Origin: Burkholderiaceae bacterium
GTDB taxonomy: Bacteria > Pseudomonadota > Gammaproteobacteria > Burkholderiales > Burkholderiaceae_F
Direction of reading: 5' to 3'
Length of the DNA stretch: 64,000 nt
Assembly (NCBI GenBank): GCA_022843955.1
Contig: JALHMQ010000016.1
Location: 44,929-108,928, forward strand
The position numbers and the translations under genes were made by a program. Every line of letters starts with the position of its first letter. The stretch's first letter is position 1. Of this stretch, positions 31,309-40,780 are shown one piece after another. A model generated the notes under the pieces. The model saw only the letters and a program-made list of their open reading frames with translations, ran no database searches and was not told the DNA's origin.

Positions 31309-33690
31309 TCAGCCACGTCGCGGCGCCGTGATGGCAGCCTGCGCGTCGTTGCGCGCGAACTCATCGGCGTGCAGGGTGTGGCGATTCGCGCGCGGCATCG
31401 GCGCCAACCAGGCCACGCCGAGGAACACCAGCCCGGCGGCGATCACCGCGACGATGTTGCCGAGCTCGGCCAGTCCGCTGAAGTCCACCAGCACCACCTT
31501 GAGCGCGGCCAGCACCAGCAGCACCGCGCCGATCGACCACAGGCTGCGGCTGCCGCTGCGGCTGGCCCAGCCGGCGAGCGCGGCGCCGAGGATCGCCCAC
31601 ATCAGCGACACCATCGCCTTGAACTGCATCGCGGCCAGGTCGGCCAGCGTGAGCGGGTCATGCGCTGGGCCGAAGGCGCGCAGGATCATCGCCTGCACGA
31701 TCAGCACCGCGCCGATCATCGCGGCGAAGGCAGCGGCCGAGGTCATGCCGCGCGCTGCGGGCGGCGCGTGGGCGGTCGGCAGCGCGGCGAGCCAGAGGGT
31801 GGCAAGGGCGGCTAGTTCGGTCGCCACCGCCACCGCAGAGCGCTCGATGTGCAGCGCGGTCAGCACCAGCAGCACCAGCGCGGCGATCGAAGCGAGCAGC
31901 GGCACCGCACCGCCATGCCAGTTGGCATCGTGCGCGGGCAGGCGGCGGCCGGTGGCGAAGCTGAGCGCCACCGCGAGGATGAACAGCAACGCCTGCGCGC
32001 TGCCGTCGCCGTCATGGCTGCCATCATTGCCAACCAGGCGCGCGACCGCGCCGAGCCAAGGCAGCGCAACGAGCACGATCAACGCCAGCGACCACACGCG
32101 CGGCGCGGCGGCCGCCAACGGCGAGCGCAGCGTGGCGAGCGCCGCCAGCACGGTCGCCGCGAGCGTCAGCGCGATGGCCGGCAGCGTGAGCGCCCCATCC
32201 GGCTGCTGCGCGGCCCACAGGCTGGCGCCGATCACCAGCGCGCCGGTGGCGCCGACCATCCAGGTGCGCGCCGCGTGGCTCGCCGCCCAGGCGGCCCAGC
32301 CCAGCTGCACGGCGAGCGCCGCGCCGAGTGCGTAGTAGGGCAGGTTCGGCAGGTCGAGCTTGGCGAGTTCGGCAGCGAGGGCGAGCAGCCAGGCGCCGAC
32401 GCCGAGCACGCCGACCGTGAGCGCATGGCGGCCGCCGCGCCGGCGCGCGATCCACGCCGCACCCAGGATCAGCACGGCACCGATCAGGCGTTCACCGAAG
32501 AGGCCGTGCAGGAAGAGGACCGGGGAGGTCGGCGCCAGCACGGCGTCAATCACATGCAGCGCGCCGAGCACCGCGACCAGCAGCGTGAGCGCGTCAGTGC
32601 GGTCGGTGTCGCCGCCGAGACGCGGCGTGAGCTTCAGCAGGGCCACCGAACCACCCAGTGCGATCAGTAGCCAAGGCACGTCGGCCAGCGCGAGCAGCGC
32701 GGCAGTCACCAGCAGCAGGCCGGCCACTGCAAAGTGAGCCAACGCCGCACGGCCCGGCCGGCGCAGCAGGCACAGGCCGGCCGCGCTCCACAAAACCGAC
32801 AGCAGCGCTGCACCGAGCGCGCCCTCGACGTCGGCATGCGGCGCGATGGCCAGCGTGAGGGCGATCGCCACCAGCGGCAGCAGCACGAAGTGGATGCGAT
32901 CGGCGCGTAGCAGCCAGCGGCCGCGCAGCGCGCGCGCCTCCAGCAGCGGCATTGCCAGCTGGATCGCCACCAGCGCCAGCAGCAGCGGCTGCATCAGCGC
33001 GTAGTGCTGCGGTTGATAGAAGGCGCGGGTCCAGCCGAAGAACAGCGCACCGGCCAGCGTGAAGAGGAAGCTCAGGTGGATCAGCGCGCGCCAGCCGCGC
33101 AGCCGGATCATCACCGCCGCCAGCAGCGACACGGCGACGTAGTAGCCGTAGACGACGACCGGGCCGGGGTCGGTCAGCGCAAACGCCGGTGCCAGGAAGG
33201 CGCCGGTCAGCGCCAGCACCGCCACCGACATCGCCTGCGACGTCACCGCGAACACGCCGGCCACTGCCGCCACCAGCACCAGCAGCGCCAGCGCCTGCAC
33301 GCTGGTGACGTAGCCGAAGAAGCCGTAGGCAGCGTAGGCGGTGAGGTAGCACACGCCCAGCGCCGCGCCGGCCAGCGCCACGTGCAGTGCGCGATGGCGC
33401 GCCGCTGCCCGCAGCGCGAACGAGGCGCTGCCCAGTGCGATCGCTGCGGCCATGCCGCTGGCGAGCTTGATGGTGGCCGGCACGTCGATGTTGAGCATCG
33501 AGTAGCGCATCAACGCGCCCACGCCGAGCATCAGCAGGCCGGCGCCGACCTTGGCCGGCCAGTTGCCGGACACGAGCCAACGCCACAGGCCGGTCTGGCG
33601 CAGCTGCGCCGCGGTGCCGCTGGGCGCCTCCCAGGCAAGCATGAGGCCGAACACGCAGGCAATCAGGACAGCGAATCCGAGGGCGACCAT
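31309..33690 (-). CDS. DUF2339 family multispanning membrane protein
   Basis: A 793-residue integral membrane protein with more than twenty hydrophobic helices and short loops, matching DUF2339 proteins. The early 'GNWPAKVGAGLLMLGVGALMRYSML' region (two adjoining parts) is the usual start of the conserved domain, and the C-terminal 'LVLAALKVVLVDFSGLAELGNIVAV' region is its end. Many relatives carry a longer soluble N-terminus, which is absent here. Function unknown; some members are annotated as possible ligand carriers or glycan-related proteins without proof. Convergent with the permease gene. Confidence 0.88.
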   Translation of the reverse strand: MVALGFAVLIACVFGLMLAWEAPSGTAAQLRQTGLWRWLVSGNWPAKVGAGLLMLGVGALMRYSMLNIDVPATIKLASGMAAAIALGSASFALRAAARHRALHVALAGAALGVCYLTAYAAYGFFGYVTSVQALALLVLVAAVAGVFAVTSQAMSVAVLALTGAFLAPAFALTDPGPVVVYGYYVAVSLLAAVMIRLRGWRALIHLSFLFTLAGALFFGWTRAFYQPQHYALMQPLLLALVAIQLAMPLLEARALRGRWLLRADRIHFVLLPLVAIALTLAIAPHADVEGALGAALLSVLWSAAGLCLLRRPGRAALAHFAVAGLLLVTAALLALADVPWLLIALGGSVALLKLTPRLGGDTDRTDALTLLVAVLGALHVIDAVLAPTSPVLFLHGLFGERLIGAVLILGAAWIARRRGGRHALTVGVLGVGAWLLALAAELAKLDLPNLPYYALGAALAVQLGWAAWAASHAARTWMVGATGALVIGASLWAAQQPDGALTLPAIALTLAATVLAALATLRSPLAAAAPRVWSLALIVLVALPWLGAVARLVGNDGSHDGDGSAQALLFILAVALSFATGRRLPAHDANWHGGAVPLLASIAALVLLVLTALHIERSAVAVATELAALATLWLAALPTAHAPPAARGMTSAAAFAAMIGAVLIVQAMILRAFGPAHDPLTLADLAAMQFKAMVSLMWAILGAALAGWASRSGSRSLWSIGAVLLVLAALKVVLVDFSGLAELGNIVAVIAAGLVFLGVAWLAPMPRANRHTLHADEFARNDAQAAITAPRRG

Positions 33691-33863
33691 GGTGAACCGC
33701 AGGCGAGTGGATGACGGTCGCCATGGTCAGTCACGTGGCCGACGCACTGAAGTTCAGGCGCTCAAGTATCGAGAGCCGCTACCACGCGATGCGATCGGCG
33801 ACTCTAGCGTCGAAACTGCGGAGGCACCAACGAGCAGCGCCGCGCTCCAATAGCGCGCGCGTG

Positions 33864-34811
33864 CTAGTCGCTTTCGAAGTAGTCGTTGTCGATGCGCTTG
33901 AGCTCGTACATGCCCATAGTCGAGACGCCGACGTTGTGGTCGATCATCAAGCTGGCGAGCTGCTCGCCGTCTATCAGCACGATCTTGGAGCTGATGACGC
34001 CCGCGTACTCGACGGCCTCGCGGCTGTAGGTGGAGGTCGTCAGGAAGACTCCCTTGCTCGCTCGTTGACCCTGCAAAGCACCTGCGAACTTCTGGATTTC
34101 CGGCCGCCCGACCGTTCCTTCCCAGCGCTTGGCTTGGATGTAGACGACATCCAGTCCGAGCTTGTCTTCCTTGATGATTCCGTCGATGCCGCCATCGCCG
34201 CTTTTGCCAATCGCGCGACCGGCGTCTTGCCGTGAGCCGCCGTAACCCATCGCCACGAGCAGATCGATTACAAGTCGTTCGAAGAAGGCTGGCGAGGCGG
34301 CCTTGATCTGCTCGATGATCTCAAGCTCGAGGTTGCTGCGCAGACGACGATAGGCGGTCGCCAGAAGATCCTCAGGCGTCTGCTGCTCGGCAGAGGCTGA
34401 CGTCGCGACATTGCCGAGTTTCTGCGAAACAGGGGCATCGTCCAGGGTGTTCGTCGATGCGTCTTTTCGCCGAGAGCGGAACTGCCTGAACTCCTCGTAC
34501 TGGTCGAGCACACTGATGTCAATTCGCTGCGGCTGTTGGGCGAGAAGCTTTCTGCCACGATCGTTGATTCGAAATAGGCCGCGCTTCGGGGAGTCGAGAA
34601 GTGCCGCTTGCTTCAAGTAGGTCCGTGCCCAGCCGACGCGGTTATCAAACAATGCAGCCGTGCCGCTTGGGAGCATTTCGGCTCGCTCTGCATCTGTCAG
34701 GCCGAAGTGACCGGCGAGTGCTTCTATGGCGTCTCTGAAGCGATGCTCCTTGCCGTCGGAGGCCAAACGCAGCAGCGGCAGCATCACCGACTCGTAATCG
34801 GGTATAGGCAC
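33864..34811 (-). CDS. Mrr-type restriction endonuclease, solitary
   Basis: A 315-residue protein with an N-terminal winged-helix DNA-reading domain ('IPDYESVMLPLLRLASDG' at the start, then 'LPSGTAALFDNRVGWARTYLKQA') and a C-terminal PD-(D/E)xK nuclease domain with Asp210 in 'GDGGIDGII' and Q226-A-K228 in 'YIQAKRW'. Mrr enzymes cut DNA with foreign methylation. The start is GTG 34811, since the Mrr N-terminal motif begins there and residues further upstream are Arg/Pro-rich. Base composition falls visibly below the surroundings, suggesting horizontal gain. No methyltransferase gene is adjacent. Confidence 0.92.
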   Translation of the reverse strand: MPIPDYESVMLPLLRLASDGKEHRFRDAIEALAGHFGLTDAERAEMLPSGTAALFDNRVGWARTYLKQAALLDSPKRGLFRINDRGRKLLAQQPQRIDISVLDQYEEFRQFRSRRKDASTNTLDDAPVSQKLGNVATSASAEQQTPEDLLATAYRRLRSNLELEIIEQIKAASPAFFERLVIDLLVAMGYGGSRQDAGRAIGKSGDGGIDGIIKEDKLGLDVVYIQAKRWEGTVGRPEIQKFAGALQGQRASKGVFLTTSTYSREAVEYAGVISSKIVLIDGEQLASLMIDHNVGVSTMGMYELKRIDNDYFESD

Positions 34812-35041
34812 AGCGTCTCTCTCTCTCGGGCGGTTTTCGCGCGCTGGAGTATCGCGCAGCGAGGTCCGGTTTGCTTCGATTGCGCTTATCCGCAACAGGC
34901 GGGTCGGACAGCTGAGTATCGCTGGTTGCTCCGTGCAGATGCAGACCGCGATCCGTTTGTCGTGCGCGCTAGGCAAGAACGCCGTACCGATCACACCCTG
35001 TGTTCCGTCGGCACGTGCCGGCTTCCTTGCAGAGGTTTGCG

Positions 35042-35506
35042 ATGTCTGCTCTTTCGATTCGTTTGCTGACGAGTGCTGCCGGCGCCACTGCGGCGCTGGT
35101 GCTGTCTGCCTGCGTCATGGTTCCGATCAATCCGGACGGCAGCCTGTATCAGGGCCCGGTCACCAGTGGCGTGGCGCCGGTGGTGGTGCCCGCCGCCCCC
35201 ACATCGCTCACGCTGCCGGTGCGCCTGTACCCGACCAACGAGGCGGCGGCCGCCACCGGCATGGTGAGCGGCTCGGTGACCAGCCATCTGAACGGCAAGG
35301 GTACGTTCACTCTGCACGTGGGCGGCGAGACGATGAGCGGCGAGGCCACGCGCAGCGGCAGCGGTTCCCGCCAGGGCGTGGCGAGCGCATTCGGCGCCAG
35401 GGGCAGCTACGCCAACTGCCAGTACACGATGAACACGATGTCGCAGGGCACCGGCCGCTGCGCGTTCTCCAACGGTGCGCTGTACCAGTTGCATATCGGC
35501 GCCTGA
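35042..35506 (+). CDS. Small lipoprotein of unknown function
   Basis: A 154-residue protein with a lipoprotein signal peptide (LVLSAC lipobox, Cys24). The mature part has a beta-rich domain with 'NEAAAATGMVSGSVTSHLNGKGTFTLHVGGE' (in two stretches) and two cysteines ('YANCQYT' and 'GRCAFSNGALYQLHIG') that may form a disulfide. GAGG precedes the ATG at 35042. No family recognised. A terminator follows 20 bp after the stop. Confidence 0.75.
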   Translation: MSALSIRLLTSAAGATAALVLSACVMVPINPDGSLYQGPVTSGVAPVVVPAAPTSLTLPVRLYPTNEAAAATGMVSGSVTSHLNGKGTFTLHVGGETMSGEATRSGSGSRQGVASAFGARGSYANCQYTMNTMSQGTGRCAFSNGALYQLHIGA

Positions 35507-35526
35507 ATTCAGCGGGGCACGGACGA

Positions 35527-35553
35527 AAACGGCGCCCACTTGGGGCGCCGTTT
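35527..35553. terminator. Bidirectional hairpin between lipoprotein and ggt
   Basis: A perfect 11-bp stem AAACGGCGCCC / GGGCGCCGTTT with a 5-nt loop between two convergent genes. The T tracts on either side are short, but the symmetry fits a shared terminator. Confidence 0.8.
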
Positions 35554-35569
35554 CGGTGTGCGTCGCTCG

Positions 35570-37447
35570 TCAGTCGTAGCGTTCGAAGTGATGGCGCGGT
35601 CCGCCGTGTTCCCAGTCGAACCACTTGCGCAGCGGGAACGAATCTCCGCGCGCCACGCCTTCACGGCGCGGGTCGGCGCCGCCGGCCAGGCGTTGCTTCG
35701 GATCACTGCCGCGACCGCGCGGCTGCACGGTGATCGCATGCAGGCCGCTGTTCTGGTCGTTGACCGAGACCACGTGGCCGAGTGCGCGCAGGCCGTCGGC
35801 GACGGCGGTGCTGCCGACCGGGCTGCCGCGCTCGATCGCGGTGGTGGCCGAGGCGGCGGCGCCGAAGTTGCCGAGGTTGATCGCCTGCTGCACGTCGAGG
35901 TTCCAGTCGAGCACGCCGATCAGCGTCTTGGTCACGTACTGGATGATGGTGGCGCCGCCGGGCGAGCCGGTGACCATTTTCAGCTCGTTACGCGGGTCGA
36001 GCACGATGGTGGGCGACATCGAGCTGCGCGGGCGCTTGCCCGGCTGCACGCGGTTGGCGATCGGCACGCCCTGCGCATCGGCGGCGGTGAACGAGAAGTC
36101 GGTGAGCTGGTTGTTGAGCAGGAAGCCGCGCACGAACTGGCGGCTGCCCCAGCCGGTCTCGATCGTGGTGGTCATCGACACCGCGTTGCCGCGGCGGTCG
36201 ACGATCGACATGTGGCTGGTCGAGGGCAGTTCGAGCGCGTTGTCCAGGCCGCGCGCCAATTGGGCGCCGGGCGGCGTGCCTGCCTGCGGCACGCCCATCG
36301 AGCGGGTGAGGTCGATGATCTGCGCGCGCTGGTTCAGGTACGTGCGGTCGAGCAGGCCGTCGATCGGCACATAGACGAAGTCACTGTCGGCCATGTACTT
36401 GTTGCGGTCGGCGTAGGCGAGTCGATAGGCCTCGCTGATCAGGTGCACCGCCGGCACCGTCTCGGGCGTTAGCGCGGCGACGTCGAAGTTTTCCAGGATG
36501 CCCAAGGTCTGCAGCACGGTGGCGCCGCCCGAGCTGGGCATGCCCATGCCGCACACGGTCCAGGTGAGGCGGTACACGCCGCACACGGGATCGCGCTTCT
36601 TCGCCTGGTAGCCCTGCAGGTCGGTCAGGCTGAGCAGCCCGGGGTTGGTCGGATGGTTGCGCACCTGGTTGACGATGTCCTGCGCGATCGGCCCGGTGTA
36701 GAACGCGCGCGCGCCGCGACGGGCGATCTGGCGCAAGGTGTCGGCCAGCGCCGGGTTCTGCAGCAGCGTGCCCTCGGCCTTGGTGGTGCCGTCCGGATTG
36801 CAGAAGTAGTCTTTCGCGGGCACCTGCGAACAGATGTTGGCGCGATCGGCGGCGAGCGAGCTGGCCATGCGCGGCGAGATCTCGAAGCCTTCGGTGGCGA
36901 GCTTGATCGCCGGCGCAAACAGCAGTGCCCACGGCAGCCGGCCATGCTCCTGGTGCGCCAGCTCGAGCATGCGCAGCAGGCCGGGCGTGCCGACCGAGCG
37001 GCCGCCGATCACCGCCGCGGCGAAGCCCAGCGGCTGGCCATTGGGGCCGATGAACAGGTCGGGGGTGGCTTCGGCCGGCGCGGTCTCGCGACCGTCGTAG
37101 CTTTCAACGCGCTTGCGGCGCGCGTCGTAGTGAAGCAGGAAGGCGCCGCCGCCGATGCCCGAGCTTTGTGGCTCGACCAGGTTGAGCACCATCTGCACCG
37201 CGATCGCGGCGTCCATCGCCGAGCCGCCGATCGCCAGGATGAAGCGGCCGGCATCGACCGCGAGCGGATTGGCCGCCGTGATCATGTCGTGCTTGGCGTA
37301 GGCGATCTCCTTCGGCGTCCAGCCGGAAGGCAGCTCCGGGGGTGGCGGCGTCTGCGCGATCGCGCTGGTCGCCAAGCCCAGGCCGAGGGTCACCGCGGCC
37401 GCGGTGGTGCGGGCGCGCATCGCGCCAGCGTGAAACAGGTCTCGCAT
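35570..37447 (-). CDS. ggt: Gamma-glutamyltransferase precursor
   Basis: A 625-residue GGT, an autoprocessing periplasmic N-terminal nucleophile hydrolase that cleaves or transfers the gamma-glutamyl group of glutathione. The signal peptide ends near 'ATSAIAQ'. 'EPQSSGIGGGAFLLHYD' is the conserved large-subunit motif. The processing threonine is Thr410 in 'LPSTSHMSIVDRRGNAVSMT', and 'SSMSPTIVLD' and 'GSPGGATIIQYV' belong to the small subunit. ATG 37447 has AGGAGA at good spacing, so it is preferred over the ATG eight codons upstream. Divergent from the thioredoxin-like gene. Confidence 0.95.
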   Translation of the reverse strand: MRDLFHAGAMRARTTAAAVTLGLGLATSAIAQTPPPPELPSGWTPKEIAYAKHDMITAANPLAVDAGRFILAIGGSAMDAAIAVQMVLNLVEPQSSGIGGGAFLLHYDARRKRVESYDGRETAPAEATPDLFIGPNGQPLGFAAAVIGGRSVGTPGLLRMLELAHQEHGRLPWALLFAPAIKLATEGFEISPRMASSLAADRANICSQVPAKDYFCNPDGTTKAEGTLLQNPALADTLRQIARRGARAFYTGPIAQDIVNQVRNHPTNPGLLSLTDLQGYQAKKRDPVCGVYRLTWTVCGMGMPSSGGATVLQTLGILENFDVAALTPETVPAVHLISEAYRLAYADRNKYMADSDFVYVPIDGLLDRTYLNQRAQIIDLTRSMGVPQAGTPPGAQLARGLDNALELPSTSHMSIVDRRGNAVSMTTTIETGWGSRQFVRGFLLNNQLTDFSFTAADAQGVPIANRVQPGKRPRSSMSPTIVLDPRNELKMVTGSPGGATIIQYVTKTLIGVLDWNLDVQQAINLGNFGAAASATTAIERGSPVGSTAVADGLRALGHVVSVNDQNSGLHAITVQPRGRGSDPKQRLAGGADPRREGVARGDSFPLRKWFDWEHGGPRHHFERYD

Positions 37448-37659
37448 GCAGGTCTCCTGGAGTCTTGTCATGGCCGGTGCGTAGAGCGCGTACAGCGCCC
37501 GGCGGGGTGCCAACCTAGCAATGCCCGCTGTGCCTGACCATCGTCTGTGTGCGTCATGCGGTTGGTCACGTACCGGCTGCCGCCTTGCGCAACATTGGGC
37601 ACATGACGGCACCGGTCGGACTCGCTACCCTTGCGCACCCTGCCATCCTGGTGAACTTC

Positions 37660-39195
37660 ATGAACCGATTGCTGCCGACCGCCTTCATCACGCTTGCCCT
37701 GGTGCTGGTGCCTGCTGCGCAGGCGGCGCCTGATGCGATGCCCGCCGGCATTGCCTGGAAGCAGGCGCATGAGGTCGACGCCGCGTTCGCACAGGCGAAG
37801 AAGGAGAACAAGCCGATCTTTCTGTACTGGGGCGCGGTCTGGTGTCCGCCCTGCAACCAGGTCAAGGCGACGGTGTTTTCGCGCAGCGACTTCATCGAGC
37901 GCGCGAAGCTCTTCGTGCCGGTGTACATCGATGGCGATGCACCGACCGCGCAGGCGCTGGGCGGCCGCTTCAAGACCAGCGGCTATCCGACCATGATCCT
38001 GTTCCGCCCCGATGGCAGCGAGGTCACGCGCCTGCCCGGCGAGGTCGATGGCGCGCGTTACATGCAGGTGCTGCAAGCGGGACTGGCCGGCGGCCGCGAC
38101 GTGCGCAGCCTGCTGGCGGCAGCGCGCGCCGGCAAGGCACTGAGCGCGAATGACTGGCAGCTGCTGGGCTTTTATTCGTGGGAGACCGACGAGCAGGCGC
38201 TGCTGCCGCGTGCCGATCGCGTGGCCACGCTGTGGCAGCTGGCGCAGCGCTCGTCGCGCGCGGCCCCCGAGGCGTCGGCGCGGTTGGCGCTGAAGGCGGC
38301 CGCGGTGGCTGCTTCCGACAGCAAGAGCACGCTCGACAAGGCGGCTGCGCTGCAGCGGGTGCGTGCCGCGTTGGCCGATGCGCGGGTGTCGCGCGCCAAT
38401 TTCCCTGAACTGGCCTGGGGCGCCGAGCGCCTGCCCGCCTACCTGACCGAAGCAGGCACGCCGGCGCGTGCGCAGCTGCTGCGCGAGTGGGACCAGCGCC
38501 TGATGCAGTTCGCCAGCGACGGCGGGCTGTCACGGCTGGATCGGCTGGCGGCGGCGAACGGCCGCGTCGGCCTGGCGCGGGTGGAGGTGCCCACGGGCGC
38601 GCTGCCGGTGGCGTTGCAGACGGAAGTGCGGGCGGTGTCGCTGCTTGCCACGCGCGAGGTGACCGACCGCTACGAGCGCGAGGCGATCATCACCAGCGCC
38701 TCGTCGCTGCTGGCCGATGCCGGCCTGCTCGACGAGTCCGATGCCATGTTGCAGGCGGAACTCAGGCGCTCGGCCACGCCGTACTACCACATGCTTGGCC
38801 TGGCCTCGAACGCGCGCAAGCGCGGTGACAGCGCGGCCGCGGTGCGCTGGCACGAGCAGGCCTACACCACCTCGAAAGGGCCGGCCACGCGGCTGCAATG
38901 GGGGGCTTCGTATGTGCGCGCGCTGATCGACCTCACGCCCGACGATGCCGAGCGCATCGAGCGAGTGGCGCGCAGCGTCCTCGGCGAGCTGGCCGCGACC
39001 CCGGAAAGCTTCGACGGCCGCAACAGCAATGTGCTCAACCGGCTGGGCGCGCGGCTGAACGACTGGAACAAGGACGGTCGCCATGAAGCCGTGCTGGCGC
39101 GGCTGCGGCAGCAACTGGCCGGCGTGTGTGCGCAGCTGCCGGCGCAGGCGCCGGCGCGCGCCTCCTGCAGTGCTGCGCTCACACGCAGCGCGTAG
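37660..39195 (+). CDS. Exported thioredoxin-fold protein with helical C-terminal domain
   Basis: A 511-residue periplasmic protein: signal peptide (residues 1-22, ending AAQA), thioredoxin-like domain (about 25-145) with active site 'WCPPC' (Cys62, Cys65) and cis-proline segment 'TSGYPTMILF', then a long, mostly helical region (about 150-505) with repeated short helices resembling TPR-like folds. The redox partner is unknown. The C-x-x-C of CPPC type and export suggest a thiol-disulfide role in the periplasm, possibly related to glutathione handling because ggt is divergent to it, although that link is inference. Confidence 0.85.
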   Translation: MNRLLPTAFITLALVLVPAAQAAPDAMPAGIAWKQAHEVDAAFAQAKKENKPIFLYWGAVWCPPCNQVKATVFSRSDFIERAKLFVPVYIDGDAPTAQALGGRFKTSGYPTMILFRPDGSEVTRLPGEVDGARYMQVLQAGLAGGRDVRSLLAAARAGKALSANDWQLLGFYSWETDEQALLPRADRVATLWQLAQRSSRAAPEASARLALKAAAVAASDSKSTLDKAAALQRVRAALADARVSRANFPELAWGAERLPAYLTEAGTPARAQLLREWDQRLMQFASDGGLSRLDRLAAANGRVGLARVEVPTGALPVALQTEVRAVSLLATREVTDRYEREAIITSASSLLADAGLLDESDAMLQAELRRSATPYYHMLGLASNARKRGDSAAAVRWHEQAYTTSKGPATRLQWGASYVRALIDLTPDDAERIERVARSVLGELAATPESFDGRNSNVLNRLGARLNDWNKDGRHEAVLARLRQQLAGVCAQLPAQAPARASCSAALTRSA

Positions 39196-39212
39196 CGCGG
39201 CCGCCGCGGGTG

Positions 39213-39500
39213 TCAGCCCGCGTACAGGAACAGCACCGCGTGGAAGCACGCGAGCAACAGCGCGCAGCCACCGGCGAAGAACGCCAGCTCGCGCGGCTGG
39301 CGAAACTGCACGCCGAGCGCGCTGCACAGCGTGCCCCAGAAGATCGCGATCAATGCCTCCGCAGCGGTGATGGCGTCGGTGCCGCCGGGCAGGTTGTCGA
39401 GCATTCCGACCAGGAACATCCAGATCAGGGTCGTGATCGCTGCTGACAAGGTCAGCGTTTGCGATGACGGTTTGCGAAGTTGCAGGCCGAGTAGCTTCAT
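39213..39500 (-). CDS. Small inner-membrane protein
   Basis: A 95-residue protein with three hydrophobic helices ('LTLSAAITTLIWMFLVGML', 'AAEALIAIFWGTLCSALGV', 'LAFFAGGCALLLACFHAVLFLYAG'), the last reaching the C-terminus. No family recognised. Convergent with the thioredoxin-like gene. Confidence 0.65.
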   Translation of the reverse strand: MKLLGLQLRKPSSQTLTLSAAITTLIWMFLVGMLDNLPGGTDAITAAEALIAIFWGTLCSALGVQFRQPRELAFFAGGCALLLACFHAVLFLYAG

Positions 39501-39549
39501 GCAGCCACAAACGAACTACCGGTAAATCTCGGCTCGCGCGTTTATGTGG

Positions 39550-40515
39550 TCAGCGCCGGTTTCTGCCGAAAAGATTACGAACGGTCGGGTTCACATGGTT
39601 CGGCGTCGCGGCGCTCAGGGTGTCGATCAACCCATCCTTGTCCTGCCAGAGCGTGTTGACCCAGGCCTGCACCCGCGCGCGCATGCCGGCGTCGCGCGCA
39701 TAGTCGCCCTCGGTCAGTTCGGCCGGGATCGGCAACTGGCGCACTTCGACCCGAACGCGTGCCACGCGACCGGTCAGCAGTTCCCAGAACGTGGGCGAGC
39801 CGTCGGGATAGAAGAGGGTGACGTCGAGCACCGCATCGAAGCGCGCGCCCAGCGTCGCCAGCGCGACGGCAACGCCGCCCACCTTCGGCTTGAGCAGGTT
39901 GCGGTAGGGCGACTTCTGCGCGTCGTGCTTATCTTGCGTGAAGCGGGTGCCTTCGAGGAAATTGATGACCGAGGTCGGTACGCGCTTGAATTTTTCGCAG
40001 GCCTGGCGGGTGCGCTCCAGGTCATCGCGCCCGGCCGCGCCGCCCTTGCGGTGCATGAACGGGAAGTCCAGCGCCCACCACGCCAGCCCGATCACCGGCA
40101 CGTAGATCAGTTCGCGCTTGAGGAAGAACTTGAGCAGCGGCACCCGGCGGCTGAACACCTTCTGCAGCACCAGAATGTCGACCCAGCTGCGATGGTTGCT
40201 GATCACCAGGTACCAGCCCTGCAGGTTCAGGTTGTCGGTACCGCGCACGTCCCAGTGGGTGCGCCCGACCAGCGCCATCCAGCCGTTGTTGATGGCGATC
40301 CAGGTCGTGGCCAAGTTGTTGAGCCAACGATCGCATATCTTGCGCACCGGCAGCCAGGGCAAGGCCAGCTTGACCAGCGCGAGCGGGATCATCAGTGAGA
40401 ACAGGATGACCGTACTCAACGCCACCGTGACGGCGGCAAGGCTGCCCTTGATGGCACCGGTCACGCGGGCGGGCCAGCCGAGCCGGGCGGTGCGGGTCTG
40501 TGAATGTGTGACCAT
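39550..40515 (-). CDS. 1-acyl-sn-glycerol-3-phosphate acyltransferase-like protein (YihG type)
   Basis: A 321-residue membrane-associated acyltransferase of the PlsC superfamily. The catalytic H-x4-D motif is 'NHRSWVDIL' and the substrate-binding motif is 'FLEGTRFTQDKHD'. The N-terminal hydrophobic segment 'SLAAVTVALSTVILFSLMIPLALVKLAL' (in two halves) anchors it. Length and the 'GWMALVGRTHWDVRG' context place it nearer to the YihG/LPLAT branch than to canonical PlsC (about 245 residues). Confidence 0.9.
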   Translation of the reverse strand: MVTHSQTRTARLGWPARVTGAIKGSLAAVTVALSTVILFSLMIPLALVKLALPWLPVRKICDRWLNNLATTWIAINNGWMALVGRTHWDVRGTDNLNLQGWYLVISNHRSWVDILVLQKVFSRRVPLLKFFLKRELIYVPVIGLAWWALDFPFMHRKGGAAGRDDLERTRQACEKFKRVPTSVINFLEGTRFTQDKHDAQKSPYRNLLKPKVGGVAVALATLGARFDAVLDVTLFYPDGSPTFWELLTGRVARVRVEVRQLPIPAELTEGDYARDAGMRARVQAWVNTLWQDKDGLIDTLSAATPNHVNPTVRNLFGRNRR

Positions 40516-40780
40516 GTGGAGAAGGCGGTTCGCCGCGCGGGGACGCTAAGACGCGAAGACGCGATTAGGCCAGATTCGGCGGCGGTGATGTTCGCCTCTG
40601 CAGTGGGAGGGTCATGGAAGCCGCGCGTCTTGCGCCGAATCAAACCGCATGGCGACGCTGCCGCTACCTTCGGCAGCCCGCTCGACGCGCGGTATCCGCC
40701 GCCCGCGCGCGCAGGGGCGACCGCTTTCGATGCAGAATTGCCGTGGCGGTCGCGGCGACAGCTGGGGTGAGGGGAAAAGC

